Positions 1 through 8,800 of a stretch of 64,000 nt of DNA are shown here, piece by piece. Position numbers and translations under genes: made by a program. The DNA is from Synechococcus sp. KORDI-100 (GTDB lineage: Bacteria > Cyanobacteriota > Cyanobacteriia > PCC-6307 > Cyanobiaceae), in the NCBI RefSeq assembly GCF_000737535.1, contig NZ_CP006269.1, positions 2,046,001 to 2,110,000 on the forward strand, written 5' to 3'. The stretch's first letter is position 1; each line of letters opens with the position of its first letter. The notes under the pieces were generated by a model. The model ran no database searches and had not been told where the DNA came from. It worked only from the letters and a program-made list of their open reading frames with translations.

Positions 1-26
1 CATCGACACAAACTCAAATCTCCTTT

Positions 27-252
27 TTAAACACACTGCTCAGAGTTGCCAACTGAGGTGAAGAGCTCACTGAGAAGGTCGAGGAGGTCCAAGGCCAAGG
101 CTGTGAGCAGCTGCTGTAGCGGCGACGGCAGATCACCAATGAGGTGACGCCCTCCACAAACCGAGACCTTGTCCACGGAGTATGTCCCCGAGACGTCAAC
201 AAAACGCCTCCAACATCCGTCGAGTCGGCTTCTGTTCCAATTCCAGCTTCAT
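27..252 (-). pseudogene. possible small hypothetical gene with a +1 frameshift
   Basis: Two minus-strand reading frames join into one plausible small protein of about 74 residues. The first begins at ATG 252 (MKLELEQKPTRRMLEAF) and the second runs to TAA at 27-29, ending in a Leu-rich stretch (LLTALALDLLDLLSELF). The frame change falls at a run of four A on the plus strand (201-204); dropping one base would restore a single frame. The 3' half alone could start at GTG 176. The family is not recognised. It may be a strain-specific pseudogene, a sequencing indel, or two chance frames. The longer open frame over the same stretch has a much less protein-like composition. Confidence 0.3.
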
Positions 253-311
253 GGTGGCCTAGTGGGTTGAGCAGTGATCGGTCCCCGCCCTTCAGAGACG
301 GCCGACGCAGA

Positions 312-1319
312 TCAGAACTGTTCAAGAAAACGCAAATCGCTCGTGTAGAGCCGGCGGATGTCGTCGATGCCGTGACGCACCATGCAGAACCGTTCGACGC
401 CGAGGCCTGCGGCGAAGCCGCTCCAGCGCTCCGGATCCAGTCCCAGACCCTGCAGAACGGCGGGGTCCACCATGCCGCACCCCATCACCTCCAGCCAGCG
501 CCCCCGCCACTGCACATCCACCTCGGCCGACGGCTCGGTGAAGGGGAAGTAGCTGGCACGGAAGCGAATGGGAACGTCTCCGAAGAATGCCTTCAGAAAG
601 GCCATCACCGTGCCGCGCAGATGGCTGAAATCGAGACCTTCGTCGATGGCGAGAACCTCAACCTGATGGAACACCGCAGAGTGGGTCGCATCGGCCGCAT
701 CACGCCGATACACCCGTCCTGGCGCGACGATCCGCGTTGGAGGCGGGTTCTGCTCGAGGTAGCGGATCTGAACAGGTGATGTGTGGGTGCGCAGCAGAAG
801 ATCGTTCCGCAGGTAGTAGGTGTCCTGCATATCCCTTGCGGGATGGTCCTCAGGGATGTTCAGGGCCGTGAAGTTGTAGTGGTCCTGCTCGACCTCAGGG
901 CCTTCGGTCACGCTGTATCCGAGCCCAAGAAAGAGATCAACGATCTCTTCGGTGGTGGTGATCAGAGGATGGCGATGGCCCATCGGCGTGCCGGACGCCG
1001 GAGCGGTGACGTCCAGACGTTCCCTGGCGATCCGTTCCTCCATCGCCACCTGCTTCACGACCTGCAGTCGATCGGCCAGCAGGCTTTGCACCTGGGTTTT
1101 CAGCACATTGGCCCGCTGGCCCACCACGGGCCGTTCGTCGCCGGGCAACTTGCCCATGGCGCCAAGCACCGCAGAGATTCGTCCCTTCTTACCCAGCAGC
1201 CCAACCCGCAACTGCTCCAGCTGCTGGGCGTCGCTGGCCCCAGCGATATCAGCTGCTGCTTCCTGCTCCAATGCCTCCAGCTGATCGGTGATCTGCTGCA
1301 ACGTGACCGGGGCGCTCAC
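312..1319 (-). CDS. pheS: phenylalanyl-tRNA synthetase alpha subunit
   Basis: Catalytic subunit of the cytoplasmic (alpha-beta)2 PheRS that charges tRNA-Phe. At 335 aa it has the usual bacterial length. The N-terminal ~100 residues are charged and helical (the tRNA-binding coiled coil). The class II core follows, with the [14 protein letters not shown] entry and the motif-2-like stretch [16 protein letters not shown]. Motif 3 is near the C-terminus ([18 protein letters not shown]), and a Phe-binding aromatic patch precedes it. The ATG start gives the complete family N-terminus. It is divergent from surE across a 71-bp gap. The beta-subunit gene pheT is not in the window, so the two subunits are unlinked here. 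Confidence 0.97.
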   Translation of the reverse strand: MSAPVTLQQITDQLEALEQEAAADIAGASDAQQLEQLRVGLLGKKGRISAVLGAMGKLPGDERPVVGQRANVLKTQVQSLLADRLQVVKQVAMEERIARERLDVTAPASGTPMGHRHPLITTTEEIVDLFLGLGYSVTEGPEVEQDHYNFTALNIPEDHPARDMQDTYYLRNDLLLRTHTSPVQIRYLEQNPPPTRIVAPGRVYRRDAADATHSAVFHQVEVLAIDEGLDFSHLRGTVMAFLKAFFGDVPIRFRASYFPFTEPSAEVDVQWRGRWLEVMGCGMVDPAVLQGLGLDPERWSGFAAGLGVERFCMVRHGIDDIRRLYTSDLRFLEQF

Positions 1320-1390
1320 AGGGTTTGGGCTGGTGGCAGCTGACTGTAAGCAGCCGGCCCGCTTAAGTTCCCACCACCACTAGGCGTCCG

Positions 1391-2191
1391 ATGCGGATCC
1401 TGATCAGCAATGACGATGGGGTGTTTGCCGAGGGCATCCGGACCCTGGCCGCGGCAGCGGCGGCCCATGGGCACAAGGTCACCGTGGTATGCCCGGATCA
1501 GGAGCGTTCGGCGACGGGCCATGGTCTGACCCTGCAGACACCCATCCGGGCGGAACGGGCGGATGAGCTTTTTGTCCCTGGCGTAACCGCCTGGGCCTGC
1601 AGCGGAACGCCCGCGGATTGCATGAAGCTGGCGCTGTTCGAGTTGGTCGAAGAGAAACCCGATCTAGTGCTGTCCGGCATCAATCACGGTCCCAACCTCG
1701 GCACGGACGTGTTCTGCTCCGGCACGGTGGCGGCAGCCATGGAAGGCACGCTGGAAGCCATCCCCTCCATGGCCGTCAGCAGCGCCTGTTTCCAGTGGCG
1801 TCAGTTTCAGGCGGCAGCGGACCTGGCCGTGGAGATCGCCGAGCAGGCTTTGGAGGACGCATGGCCGAACAATCTGCTGCTGAATCTCAACGTCCCTCCC
1901 TGCGCCCGAGAGGCCATGGGAGCTCTGCGCTGGACGCGCCTGTCGATTCGTCGTTACGACGAACAGTTCAGTCGCCGCGTTGATCCCCGCGGCCGCCATT
2001 ACTACTGGCTCGCCGGCGAAGTGGTGAACGACCTCGAATCCGCCGGCGAAGGTCCTCGCGACTGGCCCAGTGACGTGGCCCAGATCCATGCCAACGCCCC
2101 TTCAATCACACCGATCCAGCCGGATCTGTTCTGGCGCGGCCCCCTGGCAGGCCTTCCCGAGCTGAAACTCTCCGGTCAGTTGGTGCGGTAA
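1391..2191 (+). CDS. surE: 5'/3'-nucleotidase SurE
   Basis: Metal-dependent nucleoside monophosphate phosphatase of the SurE family, cytoplasmic, linked in other bacteria to stationary-phase survival. The metal-site motif ISNDDG is at residues 5-10 (Asp8, Asp9), Ser40 is in DQERSATGH, and Asn98 is in SGINHGPN; these are the expected ligands. The 266 aa length is normal. The ATG start lies directly at the N-terminal beta strand ([10 protein letters not shown]), so no earlier start is needed. Its 3' end overlaps the convergent DUF3611 gene by 16 bp. Confidence 0.96.
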   Translation: MRILISNDDGVFAEGIRTLAAAAAAHGHKVTVVCPDQERSATGHGLTLQTPIRAERADELFVPGVTAWACSGTPADCMKLALFELVEEKPDLVLSGINHGPNLGTDVFCSGTVAAAMEGTLEAIPSMAVSSACFQWRQFQAAADLAVEIAEQALEDAWPNNLLLNLNVPPCAREAMGALRWTRLSIRRYDEQFSRRVDPRGRHYYWLAGEVVNDLESAGEGPRDWPSDVAQIHANAPSITPIQPDLFWRGPLAGLPELKLSGQLVR

Positions 2192-2730
2192 ACCCGCTGC
2201 AGCAACCAGAGTGAACAACACAGTCCGATCAGGTGGGCGAAGAGCGCCTGAGCGTTTCCGAGGACGACCACGATTTCCGTCGCGGTGATCGGCAGGTTGT
2301 CCACCTGAACACCTGGGGTCTGAGAGGCGGCCTGAATAAACAGGGGTCCCGCCAGAGCCTGGTAACCGAGCAGCGCCAGAACCAGACCGATCAGGTCAGC
2401 GAGAAGACTGCGTTTGATTCGACGCGCCGTTTCCCCGCGCGAGGGGCGGGCTGCGCTGTCGATGGCGCGCCCGGTGCGGACCACAAGCCAGCTCTGCCAG
2501 AGGCTGAACAGCAGAACAACAAACGCCAGGGTGGTCAGCGAGATCCCCGTGCCCAACCCTACGGAACGGGCGGCATCCCGAACCGTGCTGCCACCGATGG
2601 CAGCGAAGACAAGGACTCCAAGAACCACGGTTCCGAGGACCAGCTGACTCCAGAAGCGGATCCAGCCCATCCGCCTCAGTCCGGAGGACAACTGCTGGAA
2701 ATCAAGTCGATCCGGCATGCCTGGCCCCAT
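2176..2730 (-). CDS. DUF3611 family membrane protein
   Basis: Cyanobacterial/plastid DUF3611 membrane protein of unknown function. The sequence shows an N-terminal soluble segment with the [15 protein letters not shown] entry typical of the family. Four hydrophobic segments follow (roughly residues 27-47, 61-81, 110-130 and 155-178), separated by a basic cytosolic loop ([14 protein letters not shown]). The start may be ATG 2730 or, four codons in, ATG 2718 (MPDRLDF). It converges on surE with a 16-bp overlap and its 5' end faces ribF. Nothing in the context suggests a substrate. Confidence 0.85.
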   Translation of the reverse strand: MGPGMPDRLDFQQLSSGLRRMGWIRFWSQLVLGTVVLGVLVFAAIGGSTVRDAARSVGLGTGISLTTLAFVVLLFSLWQSWLVVRTGRAIDSAARPSRGETARRIKRSLLADLIGLVLALLGYQALAGPLFIQAASQTPGVQVDNLPITATEIVVVLGNAQALFAHLIGLCCSLWLLQRVYRTN

Positions 2731-2775
2731 TCATCGTTCAAACTTGGCATCAAAGGCATCCATACGCATCTCGCG

Positions 2776-3711
2776 TTGATCCCCCTCTGTTCCCCCCAGG
2801 ACGCACGACGGCCCACGGCCCTGGCGCTCGGCAGCTTCGACGGCCTCCATGCCGGGCACAGGCAAGTGATCGCGCGGGCCATCGATGGACACTGCGGAGT
2901 GCCGACCGTGGTCAGCTTCTGGCCCCATCCGCGGGAAGTGTTGTTCGGAGAAGCGCGCCTGCGTCTCGATCTTCCCAGTGAAAAACTCGAGTTGCTGGAG
3001 CCTCTGGGCATTGAGCAGCTTGTGCTGGTGCCCTTCAACCTTGAGCTGGCACAACTCAGCGCCGAGGCCTTCATCGATCAGGTCCTCTGCGAGGCGCTGG
3101 CTGCTCAGCGAATCGCCGTCGGCGCCAACTTCCGTTTCGGGCACAACCGGGAGGGGGATGCCTGCATACTCCAGAGCCTCGGCGAAGCGAGAGGAATCGC
3201 GGTTGATGTGGTGGAGATCATCGAAGATGACGCCGGTCGCATGAGCAGCAGCCGCATCCGATCAGCCCTCGAGGCTGGCGACCTGGAGACCGCCAGGGCA
3301 CTGCTTGGACGCCCGTTTCGCTTTCAGGGGCGCGTGGTGCGCGGTCGCGGCTTGGGCCGGGAACTGGGCTGGCCGACGGCCAACCTTCAGGTGGACGGCC
3401 GCAAGTTTCTCCCCGCACTGGGGGTCTACGCCGCCTGGGTTGAACTGGATCGGGCTGAGGGTCGACTGCCGGCAGTGATGAATCTGGGCCCGCAACCGAC
3501 CGTGGATCCCACCTCGCCCTCGGCCGTGGAGGTGCATCTGCTCGATCGCAGTCTGGAGCTGGAAAATCGTCTGCTCACGGTGGAACCCGTCCTGCGGCTG
3601 CGGGGTCAGAAAAAATTCGACGGACTGGATGCCCTCAGCGAACAGATCGGACGGGACGCTGATCAGGCACGCCAATATCTGCAGGCGTCGGCTCAGACCG
3701 GCGTGGGATAG
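2776..3711 (+). CDS. ribF: bifunctional riboflavin kinase / FAD synthetase
   Basis: Converts riboflavin to FMN and then FAD in the cytoplasm. The N-terminal nucleotidyltransferase domain carries ALGSFDGLHAGHRQV (the HxGH motif). The C-terminal flavokinase domain carries GWPTANLQV and NLGPQPTVD. The reading frame is open far upstream, but homology-like sequence begins at the TTG codon 2776 (translated MIPLCSPQDARRPTALALG), and no ATG or GTG occurs in frame close by. That start gives 311 aa, the family norm. The gene runs convergently into a 39-aa membrane protein gene, overlapping it by 19 bp. Confidence 0.93.
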   Translation: MIPLCSPQDARRPTALALGSFDGLHAGHRQVIARAIDGHCGVPTVVSFWPHPREVLFGEARLRLDLPSEKLELLEPLGIEQLVLVPFNLELAQLSAEAFIDQVLCEALAAQRIAVGANFRFGHNREGDACILQSLGEARGIAVDVVEIIEDDAGRMSSSRIRSALEAGDLETARALLGRPFRFQGRVVRGRGLGRELGWPTANLQVDGRKFLPALGVYAAWVELDRAEGRLPAVMNLGPQPTVDPTSPSAVEVHLLDRSLELENRLLTVEPVLRLRGQKKFDGLDALSEQIGRDADQARQYLQASAQTGVG

Positions 3712-3812
3712 GCATTGGCGAGACCCCACACGATGAAGACGCCGATACCGCCCAGAAGGACAATGCCCCAGACCAGAACATGCATCGTGCTGTCGGATCC
3801 GCTGTTCTCCAT
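3693..3812 (-). CDS. 39-aa single-pass membrane protein, unknown
   Basis: A short minus-strand frame from ATG 3812 to TGA 3693 encodes 39 aa: a polar N-terminus (MENSGSDSTMH), one clean transmembrane helix (LVWGIVLLGGIGVFIVWGL) and a short tail NAYPTPV. The shape matches the small single-helix subunits of thylakoid complexes, but it is not one I can name (it does not look like PetN, PetM, PsbM, Psb30 or PsaM). It overlaps the 3' end of ribF by 19 bp and is divergent from thiE. The helix is too regular to be a chance frame, but coding status rests on composition alone. Confidence 0.6.
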   Translation of the reverse strand: MENSGSDSTMHVLVWGIVLLGGIGVFIVWGLANAYPTPV

Positions 3813-3856
3813 GCCTCAGGTGGAAGTGCGATCCTCCACAAGATGACACGGAATTG

Positions 3857-4906
3857 ATGGGCTGCGACACCCCAGCGGATCCTCGTGTGGCCAGGTTGAT
3901 CGACGCCAATCTCGATCGAGCCAGGGAGGGGCTGCGCGTCGTTGAGGACTGGTGCCGGTTCGGGCTGGAACGGGACGACCTTGTGAAGACCCTCAAGGAT
4001 TGGCGCCAGCGACTCGGGGCACTGCACGCCGACAGCTATAAGCAGGCCCGCTCCACGGCGACCGATCGTGGTGCAGGCCTCGGCCACCCTGCCCAGCTGG
4101 ATCGCCGCAGCCCGCGCGCCGTGGTGGCTGCCAATTGCGGCAGGGTTCAGGAGGCCCTTCGCGTTCTCGAGGAATACGCCCGTTCTTCGGATCCCACACT
4201 CGCCTCCGAAGCCGCAGTGATCCGCTACGGGCTCTACGACCTTGAGGTGACCTGCCTCAACGCCAGCGACGGCCTGCAACGCCGCAATCGGCTGAAGGGC
4301 TGCACGCTCTGCCTGATCACATCCCCCACAGACAAGCTGCTGCTGCAGGTGAGTGCAGCACTTCGCAGCGGCGTCTCGATGGTCCAGTACCGATGCAAGC
4401 ATGGTGACGACCGGGAACGGCTGAAGGAGGCCATCGCTGTTCGGGATCTCTGCCGGACCCACGGAGCGTTGTTCATCGTGAACGACCGTGTGGATCTGGC
4501 GATGGCTGCAGATGCGGATGGCGTCCATCTCGGCCAGGACGACATTCCAGTCGATGTCGCCAGGTCCTTAATCGGTGCGGATCGACTGCTGGGACTGAGC
4601 ACCCACAGCCTGCGTGAGGTGCAGGGCGCCATGGAGGAGCCCGTCGACTACATCGGACTCGGCCCCGTGTTCTCAACAGCTGTCAAACCAGATCGTGCGG
4701 CGACGGGAACAGCACTGATTGAGCAGGCCATGACCTGCACACCGATGCCGTTGTTTGCCATCGGCGGCATCAACAGCTCGAATTTGAGCGAACTCACGGC
4801 TATCGGCTGTCGTCGCATCGCTGTGATCGGCGCAATCATGTCGGCATCCGATCCTTCAGCGGCGAGTTTGCAGCTGCTGGAGAGCCTGTCCAGTCCTCGC
4901 GATTGA
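3857..4906 (+). CDS. thiE: thiamine-phosphate synthase with N-terminal ThiD2-like domain
   Basis: Joins the HMP-pyrophosphate and thiazole-phosphate halves of thiamine. The C-terminal ~200 residues form the TMP synthase TIM barrel, with SGVSMVQYRCK, FIVNDRVDLAMAADADGVHL and YIGLGPVFSTAVKPD. The N-terminal ~130 residues (RLIDANLDRAREGLRVVED) form the extra domain found on cyanobacterial ThiE, which explains the 349 aa length against about 210 in E. coli. ATG 3857 is preceded by an in-frame TTG; the ATG is preferred. It is followed four bases later by thiS, so the two are probably co-transcribed. Confidence 0.95.
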   Translation: MGCDTPADPRVARLIDANLDRAREGLRVVEDWCRFGLERDDLVKTLKDWRQRLGALHADSYKQARSTATDRGAGLGHPAQLDRRSPRAVVAANCGRVQEALRVLEEYARSSDPTLASEAAVIRYGLYDLEVTCLNASDGLQRRNRLKGCTLCLITSPTDKLLLQVSAALRSGVSMVQYRCKHGDDRERLKEAIAVRDLCRTHGALFIVNDRVDLAMAADADGVHLGQDDIPVDVARSLIGADRLLGLSTHSLREVQGAMEEPVDYIGLGPVFSTAVKPDRAATGTALIEQAMTCTPMPLFAIGGINSSNLSELTAIGCRRIAVIGAIMSASDPSAASLQLLESLSSPRD

Positions 4907-4910
4907 ATCA

Positions 4911-5135
4911 ATGCCCTTGACCCTCAGCGTGAACGGTGAGCCGCAGCTTCTGGAGCCGTCACCCGATCCTGCCTGTCTCAGCACGGTGATTCCTGCTCTG
5001 GGACACAATCCGGCGCTTGTGGTGGTCGAGCTCAATGGGGTGATCATCCCGAAGAGTCGCTGGCCGACGGAGCCTGTCGCAGAGGGCGACACTCTGGAAA
5101 TCGTCACCATCGTTGGAGGAGGTTCCTACAGTTAA
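4911..5135 (+). CDS. thiS: sulfur carrier protein ThiS
   Basis: A 74-aa ubiquitin-fold sulfur carrier for thiazole synthesis. The C-terminus reads EIVTIVGGGSYS. In the family the Gly-Gly end is adenylated and thiocarboxylated, so the four residues after the diglycine would either be trimmed or mark a lineage-specific tail. It starts 4 nt after the thiE stop with ATG, an arrangement consistent with one operon. ThiF and ThiG partners are not in the window. Confidence 0.9.
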   Translation: MPLTLSVNGEPQLLEPSPDPACLSTVIPALGHNPALVVVELNGVIIPKSRWPTEPVAEGDTLEIVTIVGGGSYS

Positions 5136-5138
5136 TCA

Positions 5139-6092
5139 GTGATATCAAGACGCATGGTCGCGAAACGTCAGTCCTGGCATCGCCGATTGCTGGCAACCGT
5201 GCTGTTGCCCCTGGTGATTGCAGGGTTGTGTCTGATCCAAGCCGAGCCGGCTTCCGCGGCGCGCGGTGGACGCATCGGTGGTGGCAGTTTCCGGGCACCA
5301 TCAATGCCGCGATCAGGAGGTGGATACCGCAGCAGCTACGGCGGCGGATACCGCGGTGGAGGGGGATTCGGCTTCCCGTTTCTGATCCCTATTTTCGGAT
5401 TCGGAGGTGGTGGTCTCTTCGGACTCCTGATCCTGATGGCGATCGCAGGTGTTCTCGTGAACGCCATTCGAGGAGCAGGAAGCGGTGCTGCGCTCAACGG
5501 CTACAGCGAACCGGTGCCAGCGATTCCAAGCAAGGTGAACATGATTCAGGTGCAGGTCGGTTTGCTGGCGAGCGCGAAGCAGGTGCAGGAAGACCTGCGT
5601 GCCCTGGCAGCGTCCTCCGACACCTCCTCATCGACCGGCTTGCAGCGCCTCCTGCAGGAAACAACCCTCGCGCTGCTGAGGCAGCCCGAGCTCTGGGTTT
5701 ATGCAAATGCTGAGAACGGAACCGTTCCATTCAGAGCTGCTGAGTCCACCTTCAACCGCCTCTCGATGAGTGAGCGCAGCAAACTCCAGGCGGAAGTGAC
5801 CTCCAACGTCGGCGGCCAGAAACTCTCTGAACCGACGCTGAAAGCTTCGGTGGGTGATGCCGATGCCACCAATGAGTTCATCATCGTGACGTTGCTGGTG
5901 GCTTCAACGGCCACAGCCAAGCTCCAAGGCGCGGACACCGGAGAGGACCTCCGCCAGACCCTGAGAATCCTGGGTTCAACCTCCTCCTCTGAACTGATGG
6001 CCCTGGAGGTGATCTGGCAGCCTGAGGGTCGCGGTGATGTATTGAGCGCTGAGGAACTAATCACCGCTTATCCAAACCTTCAGCACCTCTGA
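5139..6092 (+). CDS. DUF1517 family membrane protein
   Basis: Conserved cyanobacterial/plastid protein of unknown function. A hydrophobic N-terminal segment (residues ~16-36) ends in AEPASAARGG and looks like a signal or anchor. It is followed by a Gly/Ser/Tyr-rich low-complexity stretch (residues ~40-75), a second hydrophobic segment (GGGLFGLLILMAIAGVLVNAI) and a ~190-residue soluble domain (KVNMIQVQVGLLASAKQVQ to the end) that defines DUF1517. The start may be GTG 5139 or ATG 5154; the latter gives MVAKRQSWHRR. It begins 3 nt after thiS, suggesting shared transcription, but no thiamine role is implied. Confidence 0.87.
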   Translation: MISRRMVAKRQSWHRRLLATVLLPLVIAGLCLIQAEPASAARGGRIGGGSFRAPSMPRSGGGYRSSYGGGYRGGGGFGFPFLIPIFGFGGGGLFGLLILMAIAGVLVNAIRGAGSGAALNGYSEPVPAIPSKVNMIQVQVGLLASAKQVQEDLRALAASSDTSSSTGLQRLLQETTLALLRQPELWVYANAENGTVPFRAAESTFNRLSMSERSKLQAEVTSNVGGQKLSEPTLKASVGDADATNEFIIVTLLVASTATAKLQGADTGEDLRQTLRILGSTSSSELMALEVIWQPEGRGDVLSAEELITAYPNLQHL

Positions 6093-6211
6093 CGATCTTC
6101 AGAAAGTCTTCGGGTCAAGACTCGATACGTAAGTGTTTTTTCTCAGGACATTTTCTTAGCTTCTCTGCAAGGAACTTGTTTGCTTGCGTCTTGGCCCCAG
6201 ACCCTCGCTCG

Positions 6212-6346
6212 ATGGAATGGCAGACCGATGGAGAACTGTCAGCGACAGATCTTCATGATCTTGTCAACCGTCTCCAGCGGGTTGACGCCGATGCCAACAG
6301 TTCTGAACTCGCCCGCATGAGCCGAGTCGTCGACGACGCAGCCTGA
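6212..6346 (+). CDS. 44-aa acidic hypothetical protein
   Basis: ATG 6212 to TGA 6346 encodes 44 residues rich in Asp/Glu with an amphipathic centre (ATDLHDLVNRLQRVDADANS). Similar tiny acidic proteins are common in marine picocyanobacteria, but I do not recognise a family, and no clear ribosome binding site precedes the ATG. It lies in an otherwise empty 410-bp gap between the DUF1517 gene and larB. The frame composition is protein-like; the gene call is tentative. Confidence 0.4.
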   Translation: MEWQTDGELSATDLHDLVNRLQRVDADANSSELARMSRVVDDAA

Positions 6347-6504
6347 TCGACAACCGGCCACCTTGCCGGGACGTTCAAGACACAGCACTCTGCGAAGGCT
6401 GCACAGCTTTGATGGCTTCTCAAAGCATCACCTGGGTGAACAACCTTGTGATTGCTGAAGCGTTGCACCGCTACGGCGAGAGACGCTTATCGCGCTCATT
6501 GACG

Positions 6505-7176
6505 TTATGGATCGAGCAACTTCTCGAGATCTCCCCGGAGGATGCGCAATGCAGCCATGGCGGCGCCGTAGCCGTTGTCGATGTTGACCACCATCAGCCC
6601 CGGCGCGCAGCTGGCCAACATGCCGTCGAGAGCCGCACGTCCGCCTTCACTCACCCCATAGCCCACCGACACCGGCACGGCGATCACCGGTTGAGGCACA
6701 AGGCCGGCGAGCACGGTGGGCAGAGCTCCCTCCATTCCGGCGCAGGCAATCAGTACCCGAGCTGATCGCAGCCGCGGCAAGGCATCCATCAGTCGATGCA
6801 GACCCGCCACGCCCACATCCATCACCTCATCAACGGGGATGCCGTGGCAGCGCAACGCCAGCGAGGCCTCAGCCACCACGACACGATCACTGCTGCCGCC
6901 GCTCACGATCGCCACACCAGCCCCGATCGGCAATGGGGCTGGCAGAGCGCCGAAGGACAGACAAGCCGACTCTGGATGATGCAAGGCCCCATCAACCTCG
7001 GCGATCACCTCGGCCGCCTTGGAGGGCTGCACGCGCGTGACCAGGGCCAGCTCATCAGCATCCTGAAACCGCCTCAGGATCGCAATGATCTGATCAGCAG
7101 TCTTGTGCTGCCCCCAGATCGCTTCGACCATGCCAAGCCGCTGCCGTCGCTGAAAGTCGAGACGCGCTTCGCTCAT
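6505..7176 (-). CDS. larB: LarB-type AIR carboxylase-like protein
   Basis: PurE-related family. The characterised LarB carboxylates and hydrolyses nicotinic acid adenine dinucleotide to P2CMN, the first step of the nickel-pincer cofactor. The C-terminal two-thirds carry the family signatures LIACAGMEGALPTVLAGL, AVPVSVGYGVSEGG and SCAPGLMVVNIDNGYGA, including a Cys in SCAPG at the position expected for the nucleophile. It is 223 aa, slightly shorter than lactobacillar LarB. No larC, larE or larA is visible in the window, so the cofactor pathway cannot be confirmed here. It overlaps the next gene upstream by 4 nt. Confidence 0.87.
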   Translation of the reverse strand: MSEARLDFQRRQRLGMVEAIWGQHKTADQIIAILRRFQDADELALVTRVQPSKAAEVIAEVDGALHHPESACLSFGALPAPLPIGAGVAIVSGGSSDRVVVAEASLALRCHGIPVDEVMDVGVAGLHRLMDALPRLRSARVLIACAGMEGALPTVLAGLVPQPVIAVPVSVGYGVSEGGRAALDGMLASCAPGLMVVNIDNGYGAAMAALRILRGDLEKLLDP

Positions 7177-7592
7177 CCGCTCCGGCCGGTCAACAGCTGA
7201 GGCATCAGTTCAGTCGCTTCAAGGAGAGGAAAAGCTGATCCCGCGTCCAGCTCACGCCCGATGGAGCTGTTCACCTCCGCATCAAACCGCTGCTGCACCT
7301 GATCGACCGCCTCGGCCCCAATCGCCTTCCACTGATCGCGGCTGGCCCATCGAATCAGCAATATGCCCTGTTCCAGCTTGGGATCCCAGTAAAGATCGCG
7401 GCCAAGGAACCCGTCCTGGCGCTCCAGCCAGGGTTGCCAGGTGCTCGCCTCCGCCTCCAGCCAGATCTGACGTTGCGCCGCAGGAACATCCAGCCGCAGC
7501 ATTTCAACAACGAACTCGGAAGCCAACACCGGGGACACCCACATGGTCAGGGCCACCAGCATCGCCAGGCAACCAGCGCTGATGCGGTTCAT
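7173..7592 (-). CDS. TIGR03792 family exported protein
   Basis: A 139-aa protein with an N-terminal signal peptide ([18 protein letters not shown], cleavage after VLA near residue 24). A compact domain follows ([42 protein letters not shown]) that resembles the uncharacterised cyanobacterial TIGR03792 family and ABM-like ferredoxin folds. It overlaps trmD-ispF upstream and larB downstream by 4 nt each, so it sits in a tightly coupled minus-strand operon. Function is unknown; the location is probably periplasm or thylakoid lumen. Confidence 0.78.
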   Translation of the reverse strand: MNRISAGCLAMLVALTMWVSPVLASEFVVEMLRLDVPAAQRQIWLEAEASTWQPWLERQDGFLGRDLYWDPKLEQGILLIRWASRDQWKAIGAEAVDQVQQRFDAEVNSSIGRELDAGSAFPLLEATELMPQLLTGRSG

Positions 7593-8800
7593 GCCTTCTC
7601 AAGCAGCGCGACGGCATGGCAGCTGATTCCCTCCTCTCGTCCCTCAGCGCCGAGTTGCTCATTGGTGGTGGCCTTCACTCCAACAGCATCGGCTGCAATG
7701 CCGATGCGCTGGGCGATGTTCCCTCTCATCGTCTCAACATGCGGTTTGAGCTTGGGCCGCTCGGCAACCACGACAGCATCCACATTGGCCACACGCCAAC
7801 CCCGCTCACCCACCAGCGCCACCACCTGCTCCAGCAGCTCCAGGCTGTCGGCCCCCTTCCATTTCGGATCAGTGGGGGGGAAATACCTGCCGATATCTCC
7901 CAGGGACAGGGCGCCGAGCAGAGCATCCATCACGGCATGAACAAGCACGTCAGCGTCGCTGTGACCATCGAGCCCAAGCCCCTTGGGATGCTCAAGGCTG
8001 ACGCCTCCAAGGATCAGAGGTCGACCCGGAACAAGACGATGAATGTCGTAGCCATTGCCGATGCGCAGCTGCATGGCCTCGCTTGCGTCGGGCTCCATTG
8101 TCTCGTCTTGCCAGCGTGCATAGAGATCAGGTCTGCGTTCCTGGGTACGGTGCTCACGCTGCTGCTGCCTCCAGGCCGCAATCTGACCATGGTCGCCACT
8201 GCGCAACACCTCCGGCACGGCCATGCCCTGAAACACCGCAGGCCTGGTGTAGTGGGGATGCTCCAGAAGCAGGGCACTGTGGCTTTCCTCCACCAGTGAA
8301 TCCGCCGTACCAACGGTGCCTGGCAACAACCGCAGCACGCCGTTGATGATCGTCATTGCCGGCAGCTCACCACCGGTGAGCACGAAATCACCGATCGACA
8401 CCTCTTCATCGGCCAGGGAGCGAATCCGCTCGTCAAAGCCTTCGTAATGGCCACAGAGCAGCAGCAGCTGGTCGTGGTCCCTGGCCCAGCGCTGAAAGTC
8501 GCTCTGTTGGAGAGGTTGTCCCTGGGGTGACATGAGCAGCACCCGAGACTGTTCACGACGGGGAATGGATTCCACCGCGGCAAACACCGGCTCGGGTTTC
8601 AGCACCATCCCGGCACCACCGCCATAGGGCTCATCGTCAACCTTGCGGTAGCGGTCGACGGTGAAGTCCCGAGGATTATGTCGATGCAGTTCCGCGATTC
8701 CTGCGCTGAAGGCTCGCCCGAGCACTCCGAGCTGCAACAAGCTGTCGAAACAATGCGGCGCCAGGCTCACCACATCGAATCGGTATGGCGCCCTCGCCAT
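7589..8800 (-). CDS. trmD-ispF: TrmD-IspF fusion: tRNA m1G37 methyltransferase + MECDP synthase
   Basis: One 403-codon frame holds two complete enzymes. Residues 1-~230 are TrmD, the SPOUT methylase making m1G37, with [11 protein letters not shown] and the knot sequence [15 protein letters not shown]. From Met243 the sequence is a complete IspF (161 aa) for isoprenoid synthesis, with [11 protein letters not shown] (metal Asp/His), [13 protein letters not shown] and [13 protein letters not shown]. No stop lies between them. The internal ATG (8072-8074) is preceded only by GAGG at very short spacing, so internal initiation is possible but weak. Either a genuine fusion protein is made or two products arise from one frame. 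Confidence 0.93.
   Translation of the reverse strand: MARAPYRFDVVSLAPHCFDSLLQLGVLGRAFSAGIAELHRHNPRDFTVDRYRKVDDEPYGGGAGMVLKPEPVFAAVESIPRREQSRVLLMSPQGQPLQQSDFQRWARDHDQLLLLCGHYEGFDERIRSLADEEVSIGDFVLTGGELPAMTIINGVLRLLPGTVGTADSLVEESHSALLLEHPHYTRPAVFQGMAVPEVLRSGDHGQIAAWRQQQREHRTQERRPDLYARWQDETMEPDASEAMQLRIGNGYDIHRLVPGRPLILGGVSLEHPKGLGLDGHSDADVLVHAVMDALLGALSLGDIGRYFPPTDPKWKGADSLELLEQVVALVGERGWRVANVDAVVVAERPKLKPHVETMRGNIAQRIGIAADAVGVKATTNEQLGAEGREEGISCHAVALLEKA

Noticed and set aside
14-325. 103-aa minus-strand frame
   Set aside because: Composition is poor (Ser/Arg/Trp-rich); a different frame pair over the same bases gives a much more protein-like product.
144-779. 211-aa plus-strand frame at the left end
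   Set aside because: It lies over pheS on the opposite strand, is rich in His/Arg/Pro without domain features, and is a high-G+C shadow frame.
6105-6141. AGTCTT/AAGACT hairpin and T-run after the DUF1517 gene
   Set aside because: The 6-bp stem is separated from the T-run by 12 bases, too far for an intrinsic terminator.
6409-6765. plus-strand frame starting MASQSITWVNNLVIAEALHRY
   Set aside because: The first 40 residues look plausible, but the rest is the antisense of larB with shadow composition, and no stop occurs in the free gap.
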